From JAFGHJ01 sp964606065 (lineage in GTDB: Bacteria > Hydrothermota > UBA3072): 64,000 bases of DNA. This document shows, one piece after another, positions 53,751 through 62,857 of this stretch; the stretch's first letter is position 1, and each line of letters starts with the position of its first letter. A program made the position numbers and the translations under genes. The notes below the pieces were generated by a model. It saw nothing but the letters and a program-made list of their open reading frames with translations, ran no database searches and was not told the DNA's origin. Location: assembly GCA_964606065.1 (NCBI GenBank), contig CAZSEX010000003.1, forward strand, positions 50,726-114,725, in the 5' to 3' direction.

Positions 53751-56548
53751 TTTTTTTGCTGTTGTTAACGTCACAGTATTATTTTGAGCAAAACAAGATT
53801 CAATACAAATCGTATGAATGGCTAATGCATGAAACAGAACATTTCGAAATATATTACTATAAAACAGAAAAGGTTTTAGTCCCTTTTGCGGCGGATGTTT
53901 TGGAAGAAAGTTACAGCAGGCTAAAAAAAAGATTTAATTATAAAGAGAGAAAGAACGAAGAGCCCATACCGGTGATTCTGTATCAATCTCATCCGGATTT
54001 TCAGGGGACCAATGTGATTCTTGACAGAATTCCTGAAGGTGTAGGAGGTTTCGCCGAGATTTTTAAGAACCGTATCGTTATTCCTTTTACCGGATCGTAC
54101 TCTGATTTTCGACACGTTCTAAATCATGAATTGGTGCATATCTTTCAGTACCGTATTCTTTACGGTACAGGGATGAACGCGATCAAACGAGCAATAACTT
54201 CCAATATTCCCCTCTGGTTTATTGAAGGTATGGCGGAATTAGAATCATTGGGATGGGATCAGAGCGCTGAAACATATATAAGAGATGCCGTTTTAAACAA
54301 TCGCCTATTTACAATATCTCAATTAAGCAATATCGGAGGATATCCTGTATACAAACAAGGGCAATCGATATTGTATTATATAAGGAAAACATACGGGGAT
54401 GAAAAGATAGGAGAAATAATGAGTAAGCTCAAAGTAACCAATTCCTTTGAAGGTACTTTAAATAGTATTTTAGGTATAGGTATAAAAAGTTTAAATTCAG
54501 AATGGACAAAGGAGCTAAAAAAGAATTATTGGCCCGTTATAGAAGGCAAGCAATACGTAGAGGAAATAGCGAGATCTATTGTTACTCACAGCGGATTTGA
54601 CGATCTATACAATTACGCTCCCGCAGTATCTCCCGAAGGGGATAAAATAGTGTATTTTACCGATGAAGTAGGGGAAGTTCAAATTAGACTTGTTTCTTCT
54701 CTTACAAAAGAAGACCTGGGTTTGCTGGTAAAAGGCGGTCTTACTCCTATGTTCGAGTCGCTGCATTTAATGGATGGACATGCCGATTTTTCTCCAGATG
54801 GAGAAACAATTGTTTTTCCCGCCATGGTTAAGAGCAGAGATGTTCTCTATCTTTTAAGTATAAAAGACAGGAAAATAACGAGAAAAATCGAATTGGAGCT
54901 GGATAGAATCCGTTGGCCCGAGTTCTCTCCCGATGGTGAACGGATCGCTTTTGTAGGTTTGAAAAACGGTGCTTCCGATATTTACGTGTATAATTTGAAA
55001 AACGAGAAACTTGTGAACGTGACACACGATAGATATTCGGATAATTATCCTGCGTGGAAAGGCGATTCCTTGCTGTTTGTGAGCGACAGACCGGAAACGG
55101 AAAAGTGGGATTACAGCACAACCAGTTTATATATTACGGATGTAAAGGGTATTATAAGAAAATATCTTTCCTTTGGAGAACAGATAATGGCTCTGGATGT
55201 TTACAATTCAGATGTGTATTTTATTTCTTACAGAGATGGAGGTAACAATTTATATGTATATAAATCGGATTCTGCTGTCGTAAGACAAATAACCGATCTT
55301 ATCGGATCGGTGGATGATTTTTCGATTTCGAAATCCGGGCATATAGCTCTGTCCATTTATTCGGATTTGGGCTGGGATATATATTTTGTCGATGCCGTGG
55401 AAGAACTGACGGGAAAAAAGCCAAATCCCCCAAAAGAATTAGAAATAGAGGAGAAAATTATTGTAACTTTCGAAGCTGAGGATAGGATGAAAGAAGACAA
55501 AAGGGCTCCTCTGTCGTTTGGTTTTGATTATTTTTTCGGAACACTCGGCTATTATTCCGATTATGGTGTTTATGGATATGTTACCGTTGGAATGAGCGAT
55601 ATGCTGGGGAACCATCAGGTTTACGCTCTGTTCAACAATACAGATCTTACCGAGAGCAGTTTCTATATTACGTATCTATATCTTAAACACAGGTTGGATT
55701 TAGCCACTTCTTTGGTAAGACAAAGAGGTTATTATTCGGTGAGTCAGGGAGTTGTGGCGGGAGATATCTGGAATGTTAACACCGATGTGATTTTTCCTTT
55801 TGATAAATTTAAAAGAGTGGAATTGGGTTTAAGTCCTTATTATCTTACGGGAGATTTATGGGTGCCCTATCCGGCAGATTCGAATTATTGGATGAGAAAA
55901 TCCCTTACCGAGCTTCCGTATATGGGTTTATTGGGAAATATAGCTTTTATTCGGGATAATGCGGTTTGGGGTTATATGAATCCGATAAAGGGTTTCAGAG
56001 GGAGAATCTCATACAGCAGACCACTGGTTTCAGGAAGTAATTTCTGGGATATAAATACCGTCTCTACGGATCTCAGGAATTATTTTTATTTAACTGACGA
56101 TTATAGCTTTGCTTTACGTCTTTATTTATTGCACAGTTGGGGACGAGATAGCGAAAATTTCGGTACGGTCGGAATCGGAGGAGGGCGTACGGTTAGAGGC
56201 TATAATTACAACACACAGATTGGGACCACCGCAGGGCTATTTAGCATGGAATTAAGATTGCCCTTAATAAAAAGATTGGATCTTGGTTTTCCCCCAATAT
56301 CTCTGCGAGGTGTCGAAGGCGCCTTCTTCACAGATATAGGGGTAGCCACCGATAATTATAGAGATTTAGAATTTTTTACCATCGAGAATAACTGGATAAA
56401 GCTTGTCGATCCAATTATGTCCTTTGGCGTTGAGTTCAGACTCAATCTCGGCATTACGATATTAAACTTCGATATCTCTAAAGCAACTAATCTAAACACG
56501 ATCTTTCCGGAAACTTATTACGATCTTCATTTTGGGTTACCTTTTTAA
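53747..56548 (+). CDS. Secreted metallopeptidase-like domain, TolB-type beta-propeller and outer-membrane barrel in one chain
   Basis: 933 residues. A short hydrophobic start (MIFLLLLTS) leads to a peptidase-MA-like domain (about 25-280) with the zinc motif HELVH near 127 and a distal FIEGMAEL near 160. Repeats of the TolB/PD40 kind (FSPDGETIVF, FSPDGERIAF) occupy about 285-560. The C-terminal region (about 610-933) is a surface-antigen/BamA-like barrel with GGRTVRGYNYNTQ near 812. It is probably in the outer membrane with the protease outside or in the periplasm. The role is unknown. Confidence 0.75.
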   Translation: MIFLLLLTSQYYFEQNKIQYKSYEWLMHETEHFEIYYYKTEKVLVPFAADVLEESYSRLKKRFNYKERKNEEPIPVILYQSHPDFQGTNVILDRIPEGVGGFAEIFKNRIVIPFTGSYSDFRHVLNHELVHIFQYRILYGTGMNAIKRAITSNIPLWFIEGMAELESLGWDQSAETYIRDAVLNNRLFTISQLSNIGGYPVYKQGQSILYYIRKTYGDEKIGEIMSKLKVTNSFEGTLNSILGIGIKSLNSEWTKELKKNYWPVIEGKQYVEEIARSIVTHSGFDDLYNYAPAVSPEGDKIVYFTDEVGEVQIRLVSSLTKEDLGLLVKGGLTPMFESLHLMDGHADFSPDGETIVFPAMVKSRDVLYLLSIKDRKITRKIELELDRIRWPEFSPDGERIAFVGLKNGASDIYVYNLKNEKLVNVTHDRYSDNYPAWKGDSLLFVSDRPETEKWDYSTTSLYITDVKGIIRKYLSFGEQIMALDVYNSDVYFISYRDGGNNLYVYKSDSAVVRQITDLIGSVDDFSISKSGHIALSIYSDLGWDIYFVDAVEELTGKKPNPPKELEIEEKIIVTFEAEDRMKEDKRAPLSFGFDYFFGTLGYYSDYGVYGYVTVGMSDMLGNHQVYALFNNTDLTESSFYITYLYLKHRLDLATSLVRQRGYYSVSQGVVAGDIWNVNTDVIFPFDKFKRVELGLSPYYLTGDLWVPYPADSNYWMRKSLTELPYMGLLGNIAFIRDNAVWGYMNPIKGFRGRISYSRPLVSGSNFWDINTVSTDLRNYFYLTDDYSFALRLYLLHSWGRDSENFGTVGIGGGRTVRGYNYNTQIGTTAGLFSMELRLPLIKRLDLGFPPISLRGVEGAFFTDIGVATDNYRDLEFFTIENNWIKLVDPIMSFGVEFRLNLGITILNFDISKATNLNTIFPETYYDLHFGLPF

Positions 56549-57121
56549 ATGATCGCTGGTGTAACGGGGAATACAGGTACGGGTAAAACCGTGATTTGCG
56601 CCCTTTTTAAAAAATGGGGCGCGCATCTCATTTCATGCGATGAACTGGGATGGAAAGTTTTAAGGGAGCCGCATATAGTAGAGCGAATCAAAGAGAATTT
56701 TGAAGAAGCGGTGGAAAACGGTAAGGTTAATAGATACAAATTGGGGGCTATAGTTTTCCGCGATAAAGCGTGCCTTGAAACATTTAACGATATAGTCCAT
56801 CCTGAACTTCTTAAAAAACTTCGCGAAGCATTAGATTCGGCGAAGGGAAGAGCAGTAGTGGTTGATGGAGCTCTTATATTTGAATGGAAAATCGAAAATT
56901 GGTTCGATTATATAATACTTTTAATTTCATCCTTAGAGGATAAGAAAGAAAGACTAAAAGATAAGGGGATAAGCGAAGAGATTATAAGAGGCCGACTTGC
57001 TTCCCAGGGTGATAGTACCAGTTTTGTAAAATACGCGGATTTTATAATAGAAAATGACGGAGATTTAGAGAGTTTAAAGAATAATGCTAAATGGGTTTGG
57101 AATAAGATAACAAAAAAATGA
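56549..57121 (+). CDS. coaE: Dephospho-CoA kinase
   Basis: 190 residues. The P-loop GVTGNTGTGKT lies near residue 4, followed by HLISCDELGWKVL; the usual alanine-containing D-x-hydrophobic element is recognisable. It performs the last step of coenzyme A synthesis. The ATG immediately follows the stop of the upstream gene. Confidence 0.9.
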   Translation: MIAGVTGNTGTGKTVICALFKKWGAHLISCDELGWKVLREPHIVERIKENFEEAVENGKVNRYKLGAIVFRDKACLETFNDIVHPELLKKLREALDSAKGRAVVVDGALIFEWKIENWFDYIILLISSLEDKKERLKDKGISEEIIRGRLASQGDSTSFVKYADFIIENDGDLESLKNNAKWVWNKITKK

Positions 57122-57140
57122 AACAAAAAATTATGCGGTT

Positions 57141-58328
57141 TTATTTGTTAGTTTCTTTCCTCTCTTCATTTTCTTTAACGTGTATATCTAACTGTGGGAA
57201 TGGAATTGCTATATTGTTTTCTTTTAAAGTTTTCCAAATAACATAACGTACGTCGCTTTCGATTTCTTTCTTTTTTAAAGCGTTATCCGTCCAGACCGAA
57301 ACTTGAAAATTCAGGGAACTCTCTCCGAAGTCGGTAAAAAAGACTATAACTTCCGGTTTCTTCAGTATATTTTCAAGTTTTGATAAACTTTCGATTAGCA
57401 GATTTTTGACTTGAAAAGGATCGGATTTATATGAAACTCCTATGGGAACATCTATTCTGATTATCGGATCGGAATGAGTGTAGTTTATCAATTCGTTATT
57501 GACCAGGTTTGTGTTTGGAACTATTACTTCTACGTTGTTGAATGTTTTTATAATTGTTGTTCTGATTCCTACATTTTCTACTTTTCCCAGTAAACCATTG
57601 ACTTCGATAAGGTCGTTATGCACTATTGTTTTGTCTGAAAGCAGTATAAATCCGCTAATCAGGTTGTTTACTATTTCTCGAAGGCCGAAACCGATACCTA
57701 CCCCGAGTGCACCAACCAATACTTTTAGAGTTGTAAAATCTATGTTGATGATAGAAAAGGCAACCAGAACTCCTATTATTATAATGGAATAGCGCAATAA
57801 CAACGAAACAGTATTTATTCTTGTTGTATCCAGGAAAGGTACTTTTTTAAGTCGGGACTTTGCTGTTTTTTCAAATGCTTTAGACAGCCTGAGGGATAGG
57901 TAAAAAATAAGTATTGCTACGATAAATCCGTTAAGACTGATTTTCTTATCTCCTATATTAATTCTTGGAGTAGAAAGGAAAAGAAAAATGGTATTAATAT
58001 ATCCTGTCTTGTGCAAAATCGCGATTGCTATAATAAAAGCTCCAAGCATAATAATAAACTTTAGACCGTCTCTGCTTTTTCTGAAGTTTAATATTAAAGA
58101 GAGAGCAAAGAGAAAAATGAATACGTAGAAAGAAAAAAAGGAAATCTCTTTTAAGTATTCGTGCTTCAAAAAATCCGTTTTGTAAAAGACAAAGCTTAAA
58201 AGCATTAAACAAAGAGGTAAGGCAGAATAATAAATTATCCTTCTAACTTTTTCTCCCAGTTGCCTTGTTAGAAAAGCCACCAGGCAATAAAGGAAAACAC
58301 TGCCTGTTAAAGTATAGATTATTCCCAT
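57141..58328 (-). CDS. MscS family mechanosensitive channel
   Basis: 395 residues. About six membrane segments in the first 200 residues are followed by the pore-lining helix and MscS domain: LVGALGVGIGFGLREIVNN near 203 and the cytoplasmic beta domain with VEVNGLLGKVENVGIR-like sequence. It releases osmolytes on hypo-osmotic shock. It lies ten bases after the chemoreceptor gene. Confidence 0.93.
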   Translation of the reverse strand: MGIIYTLTGSVFLYCLVAFLTRQLGEKVRRIIYYSALPLCLMLLSFVFYKTDFLKHEYLKEISFFSFYVFIFLFALSLILNFRKSRDGLKFIIMLGAFIIAIAILHKTGYINTIFLFLSTPRINIGDKKISLNGFIVAILIFYLSLRLSKAFEKTAKSRLKKVPFLDTTRINTVSLLLRYSIIIIGVLVAFSIINIDFTTLKVLVGALGVGIGFGLREIVNNLISGFILLSDKTIVHNDLIEVNGLLGKVENVGIRTTIIKTFNNVEVIVPNTNLVNNELINYTHSDPIIRIDVPIGVSYKSDPFQVKNLLIESLSKLENILKKPEVIVFFTDFGESSLNFQVSVWTDNALKKKEIESDVRYVIWKTLKENNIAIPFPQLDIHVKENEERKETNK

Positions 58329-58338
58329 TTATATGTTA

Positions 58339-59988
58339 TTAACTGCTTGTAATTTTATGCAGGTTTTCAGCAATTTCGGCTGTTTCCTGAGAAGTTGTGG
58401 ATAGTTCTTCTACGGAAGCGGATAACTCTTCTATAGCTGCCGATAATTCTTCTGAGGAAGCGGCATTCTCTTCGGCTATCGCCGCGATATTTTCGAGAGC
58501 TTCGGTTATTGTGTTGACTTCCTCTTCGCCTCTTTTGTTAATTTCTGCAATTTGCCTGATCCTTTTTGTGATATGATTAATTTCGGCCGCGATGTCTTTT
58601 AAAAAGTCGGCTGATTTAAGGGATGTTTCTTTTCCTTTATCGACTTCTTCAACCGTTTCCTGTGTTTTTTGCGTAACCATGTTTATGACTCCGGTAATTT
58701 CATTTGTTATCTCCGAAATCACCCGTGTGGCTTCAGAAGATTGGTTAGCCAGTTTTCTTATTTCATCAGCTACAACTGCGAAACCTCTTCCCGTTTCTCC
58801 AGCTTTTGTGGCTTCAATGGTTGCGTTAAGCGCGAGTATGTTTGTCCGTTTACTGATCTCCCTTACTTTTTCAGTTATGCCAAGAATTTCTTCCGAATAT
58901 CTGGCTATTCCCTGAATAACTTCTTCCAATTCGTGAATCGTGTTTGTTACGTTATCCATGGCAACCCTAACCGCCTCCGAGGATTTTTTCCCTTTTGCTG
59001 AAAGTTCGGAAATATTCTCCGAGGAGCTTAAAGTCTCCTGGGCTGAGTCCAGGGATTGGCGAACGACCGTAAGAGCTTTTTGAGACATGCCCGAGGCGAT
59101 TTGAGATTCCTGCGCCTGTTTTTCAGAAGCATGAGCGATCTGTTCCATAGTGGAAGAAACTTCTTCAGAAGAAGCTGTCATTTCCTCTGCGGAAGCCGAC
59201 AGCTCTTCAGCCTGAGCGGAAATTCTTTCGGCTACCTGTCGAATCGCGTCTTTATCCTTTTCCAATTTATCCACAAATTGGTTAAATGAAGCCGCAAGTT
59301 CCTTGCTTTCCGCGGTCAAAAACTTTTCGGATATTCTAACATGAGTATCGGCTTTCCCTTCCGCGATATTTTTTAGATTCTCTCTCAATTTGTTTAAGGG
59401 ATGGAAGAAATAATTCAACAGCTCTAACGTCGCGAGCAGAGCCACGATCGTTATGGCAAGTAGAATTTTAATTAAAGCCGAAGAGAGTTTTTTCGTAACG
59501 GCAAAAGATTCCTGCATAGATATGCCCACTCTGAAAACACCGATTACTTTGTCCGCTCTCATCCCACCGTAAACGGGGAAAAAGCAATCCAGAAGTTTCT
59601 CGTTTTCCAATTCCTTAACTGTTGCGATTTTTTCTCCTTCTCTTATTTTAGCCAGTATTTCTCCGGGGAGTTTATCTTTTATTTTTGTTTTTCCTGTTTC
59701 GATGAATTTCGCGCCCGAGATATAGTATACTTCCAAATATAAAATGTCCTTTCTTTCTGCAAGCGTGGAGAGTGAAGATTCAAGGAAAGAAGAGTTTTTG
59801 GAATCTAAACTGAATTCCAGAGTGGAATTGATGGAATTTAGTATGTTTTCCCCCCTGCTTTTTAAAAGAGTGTTAAATTCAGCTTTTACAATATTATGCG
59901 TTAATATTAAAATCAGTATATTTAAAGCCAAAATTATTGCGATTAAGAGAATGGAAATTTGAACTTTTAATGAATTAATTTTTATCAT
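58339..59988 (-). CDS. Methyl-accepting chemotaxis protein
   Basis: 549 residues from ATG 59988, preceded by GGAGG; a TTG at 60003 is rejected. A membrane helix near 5-30, an sCache-like periplasmic sensor (about 35-165), a second helix (about 170-195), a HAMP domain and the MCP signalling domain follow, with the tip NILALNATIEATKAGETGRG and FAVVADEIRKLAN. It senses an extracellular ligand for motility. No che genes are nearby. Confidence 0.93.
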   Translation of the reverse strand: MIKINSLKVQISILLIAIILALNILILILTHNIVKAEFNTLLKSRGENILNSINSTLEFSLDSKNSSFLESSLSTLAERKDILYLEVYYISGAKFIETGKTKIKDKLPGEILAKIREGEKIATVKELENEKLLDCFFPVYGGMRADKVIGVFRVGISMQESFAVTKKLSSALIKILLAITIVALLATLELLNYFFHPLNKLRENLKNIAEGKADTHVRISEKFLTAESKELAASFNQFVDKLEKDKDAIRQVAERISAQAEELSASAEEMTASSEEVSSTMEQIAHASEKQAQESQIASGMSQKALTVVRQSLDSAQETLSSSENISELSAKGKKSSEAVRVAMDNVTNTIHELEEVIQGIARYSEEILGITEKVREISKRTNILALNATIEATKAGETGRGFAVVADEIRKLANQSSEATRVISEITNEITGVINMVTQKTQETVEEVDKGKETSLKSADFLKDIAAEINHITKRIRQIAEINKRGEEEVNTITEALENIAAIAEENAASSEELSAAIEELSASVEELSTTSQETAEIAENLHKITSS

Positions 59989-60005
59989 TAACCCTCCTAA
60001 CAATA

Positions 60006-60034
60006 ATGTTACAAAAAACAGTTTTGAATGTCAA
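60006..60034 (-). promoter_or_regulatory. Possible promoter of the chemoreceptor gene
   Basis: On the minus strand TTGACA, 17 bases, TAACAT (4 of 6). Confidence 0.45.
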
Positions 60035-60045
60035 GAGTTTAAATA

Positions 60046-60076
60046 AAAAAGGTCAGAGTTTTCCCCTGACCTTTTT
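60046..60076 (-). terminator. Terminator of the glyA-aminotransferase operon
   Basis: GGTCAG/CTGACC with flanking A5/T5 pairing forms a hairpin with a nine-base loop and a T-run on the minus strand. It lies 20 bases after the aminotransferase stop. Confidence 0.85.
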
Positions 60077-60095
60077 GTCCGTCTTATAATTCCTG

Positions 60096-61163
60096 TTAAC
60101 CGATTATATCTTCGATTTCACCCAGCAGCCACTTGATTTCTTCAACGGTTAAATCTCCCATGTGCGCGATTCTAAATGTTTTCTCTTTTAAAACACCGTA
60201 ACCGTTGGATATATAAGCTCCTCTTTCGGATAGTTCCTTATTCAGGTCTTTAATTGAAATATCTCTGGTGTTTTCTATACAGGTTACCGTGGGAGAAAGA
60301 TTTTTTTCGTCAGCAAAAAGCGCGAAGTTTTCTCTTGCCCAATTTTGTACTATAGAAGCCATTTCTTTGTGTCTTTTAAATCGATTGTCTATGCCTTCTT
60401 GATTTACGATTTTGTCTAACTGATAGTTGAGTGCGACTATCAAGTTAAGAGCAGCTGTTATAGAAGGCTGTTTTGCCTTATCCCAGTATTTCTTAAATTG
60501 GAGGAAGTCGAAATAGTAGCCTTTATCATCCATTTCTTCGGAACGTTTTAATGCTTTTTCGCTTACCGAAGCGATTGCCAATCCCGGGGGTAGAGCAAAA
60601 CATTTTTGAGACGAAGCGACAACATAATCGATACCCAAATCGTCGACTCTAATTTCCGCTCCAGCCATTGAAGAAACGGCGTCTACGCATAAAAGAACAT
60701 CGGGGAATTTGCTGACCACATCCGCTATTTCCTTTAGATTGTTCATTACGCCGGTCGAGGTTTCGTTATGTGTTACAAATACTGTGTCGAATTTACCGGT
60801 TTTTAGTTTTTCTTCTATGTCTTCAGGAGATATGCCTTTTCCCCATTCGTATTCTAAAACTTCAAAATTCTTATTACAGGCTTTTGATATTTCAGCCCAT
60901 CTTTTCCCGAAAGCTCCGCATACTGAATGAAGAGCTCCTTTTTTTACGCAATTTCTTACTGCGGCTTCCATCAACCCTGTTCCCGAACAGGTTCCTATAA
61001 TGATAAAATTATCCGTGAAAAGGATCTTTTGTAATTTTGTAACGGTTTGGTCCATTAATTCCGAGGCCTCGGGCATTCTGTGTCCGAACATCGGAACGTC
61101 CATTGCTTTACGAACGTCTTCTCTTACTTCGGTCGGGCCGGGGATAAATAATTTTCTGTACAT
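60096..61163 (-). CDS. Class V aminotransferase (serine-pyruvate/alanine-glyoxylate type)
   Basis: 355 residues. The N-terminus (FIPGPTEVREDV) and PLP lysine in SSQKCFALPPGLA near 192 place it in the serine-glyoxylate/serine-pyruvate group. The exact amino donor cannot be told; a phosphoserine or serine pathway role is suggested by its partner glyA, with which it overlaps as TGATG. AGGAGG precedes the ATG at 61163. Confidence 0.9.
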   Translation of the reverse strand: MYRKLFIPGPTEVREDVRKAMDVPMFGHRMPEASELMDQTVTKLQKILFTDNFIIIGTCSGTGLMEAAVRNCVKKGALHSVCGAFGKRWAEISKACNKNFEVLEYEWGKGISPEDIEEKLKTGKFDTVFVTHNETSTGVMNNLKEIADVVSKFPDVLLCVDAVSSMAGAEIRVDDLGIDYVVASSQKCFALPPGLAIASVSEKALKRSEEMDDKGYYFDFLQFKKYWDKAKQPSITAALNLIVALNYQLDKIVNQEGIDNRFKRHKEMASIVQNWARENFALFADEKNLSPTVTCIENTRDISIKDLNKELSERGAYISNGYGVLKEKTFRIAHMGDLTVEEIKWLLGEIEDIIG

Positions 61164-62425
61164 CAAGCCTCCTTTTTCTCTTTTCTTATTTCCGGATATA
61201 AAGGGAATTCTTCTGCTATTTCTTTAACTTCTCCTCTTACTTCTTCTATTACTTTATCGTTATTAATATTGGTAAGAACTTTATCAATCAGTCTGGTAAT
61301 TCTTTTTATTTCTTCTTCTTTTATTCCTCTCGATGTTAAAGCAGGCGTACCTATCCTGATACCGCTTGCTATAAAAGGTTTTTCCTTATCGAAGGGAATC
61401 GTGTTTTTATTAACCGTTATTTTCGCTTTATCGAGAGCTTCTTCTGCCTGTTTGCCTGTAATTCCTTTACTTTTAACGTCGACCAGGACTAAATGGGTGT
61501 CTGTCCCGCCGGCTACAAGCCTCCAGCCGAGTTTTTTAAACTCTTCTTCGAACGCTTTCGCGTTAAGTGTTATTTGATGCTGGTATTTTTTAAAATCTTC
61601 GGAAAGAGCTTCTTTAAAAGCCACAGCTTTCGCGGCAATGGTGTGCATATGTGGTCCTCCCTGTAAGCCCGGGAAAACGGCTTTATCAATAGCTTTTGCC
61701 CATTTTTCTTTGCATAGTACGATGGCGCTTCTCGGTCCTCTTAGTGTTTTATGAGTGGTTGTGGAAACCGCATCCGCGTAGGGTACCGGCGATGAGTGTT
61801 CGCCCGCCACAACAAGGCCGGCGATATGAGCGATGTCAGCTACGAAATAAGCTCCCACCTCGTCGCAAATTTCTTTGAATTTATCCCAGTGCAGAGTTCT
61901 CGGATATGCGGAGGCACCGGTCATTATCAATTTCGGTTTTTTCTCGCGGGCTATTTTAAGGAGCTCGTCGTAATTTATCTGCTCGGTTTCAGGGTCGACT
62001 GTGTACTGATATGTCTCCCAGAAAGTGCCCGTAAAGCTAACTTTATATCCGTGTGAAAGATGTCCACCGTGAGAAAGAGAGAGTCCGAAAAACAGATCTC
62101 CCGGTTCAAGAAGAGCCGAGTATATAGCCAGGTTGGCGGGGACTCCCGAAAGAGGTTGAACATTTACATGTTCTGCGCCGAACAGCTTCTTGGCTCTATC
62201 AATAGCAAGATTTTCGACAACATCCATCCATTCGCAGCCGCCGTAATATCTTTTGCCGGGATAACCTTCGGCGTATTTGTTGGTCATGACCGAACCCATT
62301 GCTTCGAGAACTGCACGCGAGACAAAATTTTCTGAAGCTATTAATTCCAGATTGTTGTGTTCCCTATCGGCTTCACCTATTATGGCTTTGTATACTTCCG
62401 GATCTGTTTTGAATAATTCATCCAT
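61163..62425 (-). CDS. glyA: Serine hydroxymethyltransferase
   Basis: 420 residues, normal length. The PLP lysine is in STTHKTLRGPR near 225, and the N-terminal NLELIASENFVS is invariant for the family. It interconverts serine and glycine with tetrahydrofolate. It is the first gene of the two-gene operon, with a good promoter at 62465-62492. Confidence 0.97.
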   Translation of the reverse strand: MDELFKTDPEVYKAIIGEADREHNNLELIASENFVSRAVLEAMGSVMTNKYAEGYPGKRYYGGCEWMDVVENLAIDRAKKLFGAEHVNVQPLSGVPANLAIYSALLEPGDLFFGLSLSHGGHLSHGYKVSFTGTFWETYQYTVDPETEQINYDELLKIAREKKPKLIMTGASAYPRTLHWDKFKEICDEVGAYFVADIAHIAGLVVAGEHSSPVPYADAVSTTTHKTLRGPRSAIVLCKEKWAKAIDKAVFPGLQGGPHMHTIAAKAVAFKEALSEDFKKYQHQITLNAKAFEEEFKKLGWRLVAGGTDTHLVLVDVKSKGITGKQAEEALDKAKITVNKNTIPFDKEKPFIASGIRIGTPALTSRGIKEEEIKRITRLIDKVLTNINNDKVIEEVRGEVKEIAEEFPLYPEIRKEKKEA

Positions 62426-62464
62426 TTTTTTATACCCCTCTTTTGAAAATTTATGTTCTGGCTT

Positions 62465-62492
62465 ATTATATTTTGATAATTTTCCCTGTCAA
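62465..62492 (-). promoter_or_regulatory. Sigma-70 promoter of glyA
   Basis: On the minus strand TTGACA, 16 bases, perfect TATAAT. Confidence 0.85.
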
Positions 62493-62525
62493 GTCTAAAA
62501 AACTCCACCCTACCCTGAAATAGAA

Positions 62526-62552
62526 CTACGAGATTACATAAGATTATCACAG
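62526..62552 (+). repeat. Intergenic degenerate repeat, copy 2
   Basis: Two to three units of the type ACGAGATTA and TAAGATTA, then ATCACAG. It is related to the copies at 41319-41354 and 62770-62802. Confidence 0.5.
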
Positions 62553-62769
62553 AAAAAAGAATTGCGCCACGAGGTTTTCAAAGAGCGCAACGAGAGGCAA
62601 CAAGTAACGCGAATAATAAAAAATGTTTTTTAAAAGGAGGTATTGACCTCGATAATGAATTTTTATGATATCCTCAAGCAATGGTGAAGTTGGCATCGAA
62701 GAGTTCAATGATTATTTTGAATTAAAGAATCTTTTTTCTTGATGACTTTGTGTTTAATATTTTGCAAAA

Positions 62770-62802
62770 AAATCTTGAGTTAATCTCGTGTAGTCTTGTG
62801 GT
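62770..62802 (-). repeat. Intergenic degenerate repeat, copy 3
   Basis: On the minus strand AACCACAAGACTACACGAG, then ATTAACTCAAGATT. It is nearly identical to copy 1 apart from a few changes in the middle. Confidence 0.6.
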
Positions 62803-62823
62803 TTACTTATGGATGAGTAGGGC

Positions 62824-62851
62824 TTGACATTGAGTAAGATTAAACTACCAT
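62824..62851 (+). promoter_or_regulatory. Likely pfkA promoter
   Basis: TTGACA, 16 bases, TACCAT (4 of 6). The predicted transcription start falls at the ATG itself, so the message may be leaderless. Confidence 0.5.
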
Positions 62852-62857
62852 GAATAT

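Larger units (their letters stand above)
62426..62857. other. Gap of about 430 bases between glyA and pfkA
   Basis: It contains the glyA promoter, two copies of the CAAGATTA-type repeat, an AAAAGGAGG at about 62635 with no good ORF behind it, and a 25-codon ORF (62665-62742) without a ribosome site. A TTGACC with a poor -10 lies at 62643. No RNA gene was recognised. Confidence 0.5.

Noticed and set aside
62665..62742. 25-codon ORF in the glyA-pfkA gap
   Set aside because: No Shine-Dalgarno and its ATG sits in a possible -10 box; too short to support without conservation.
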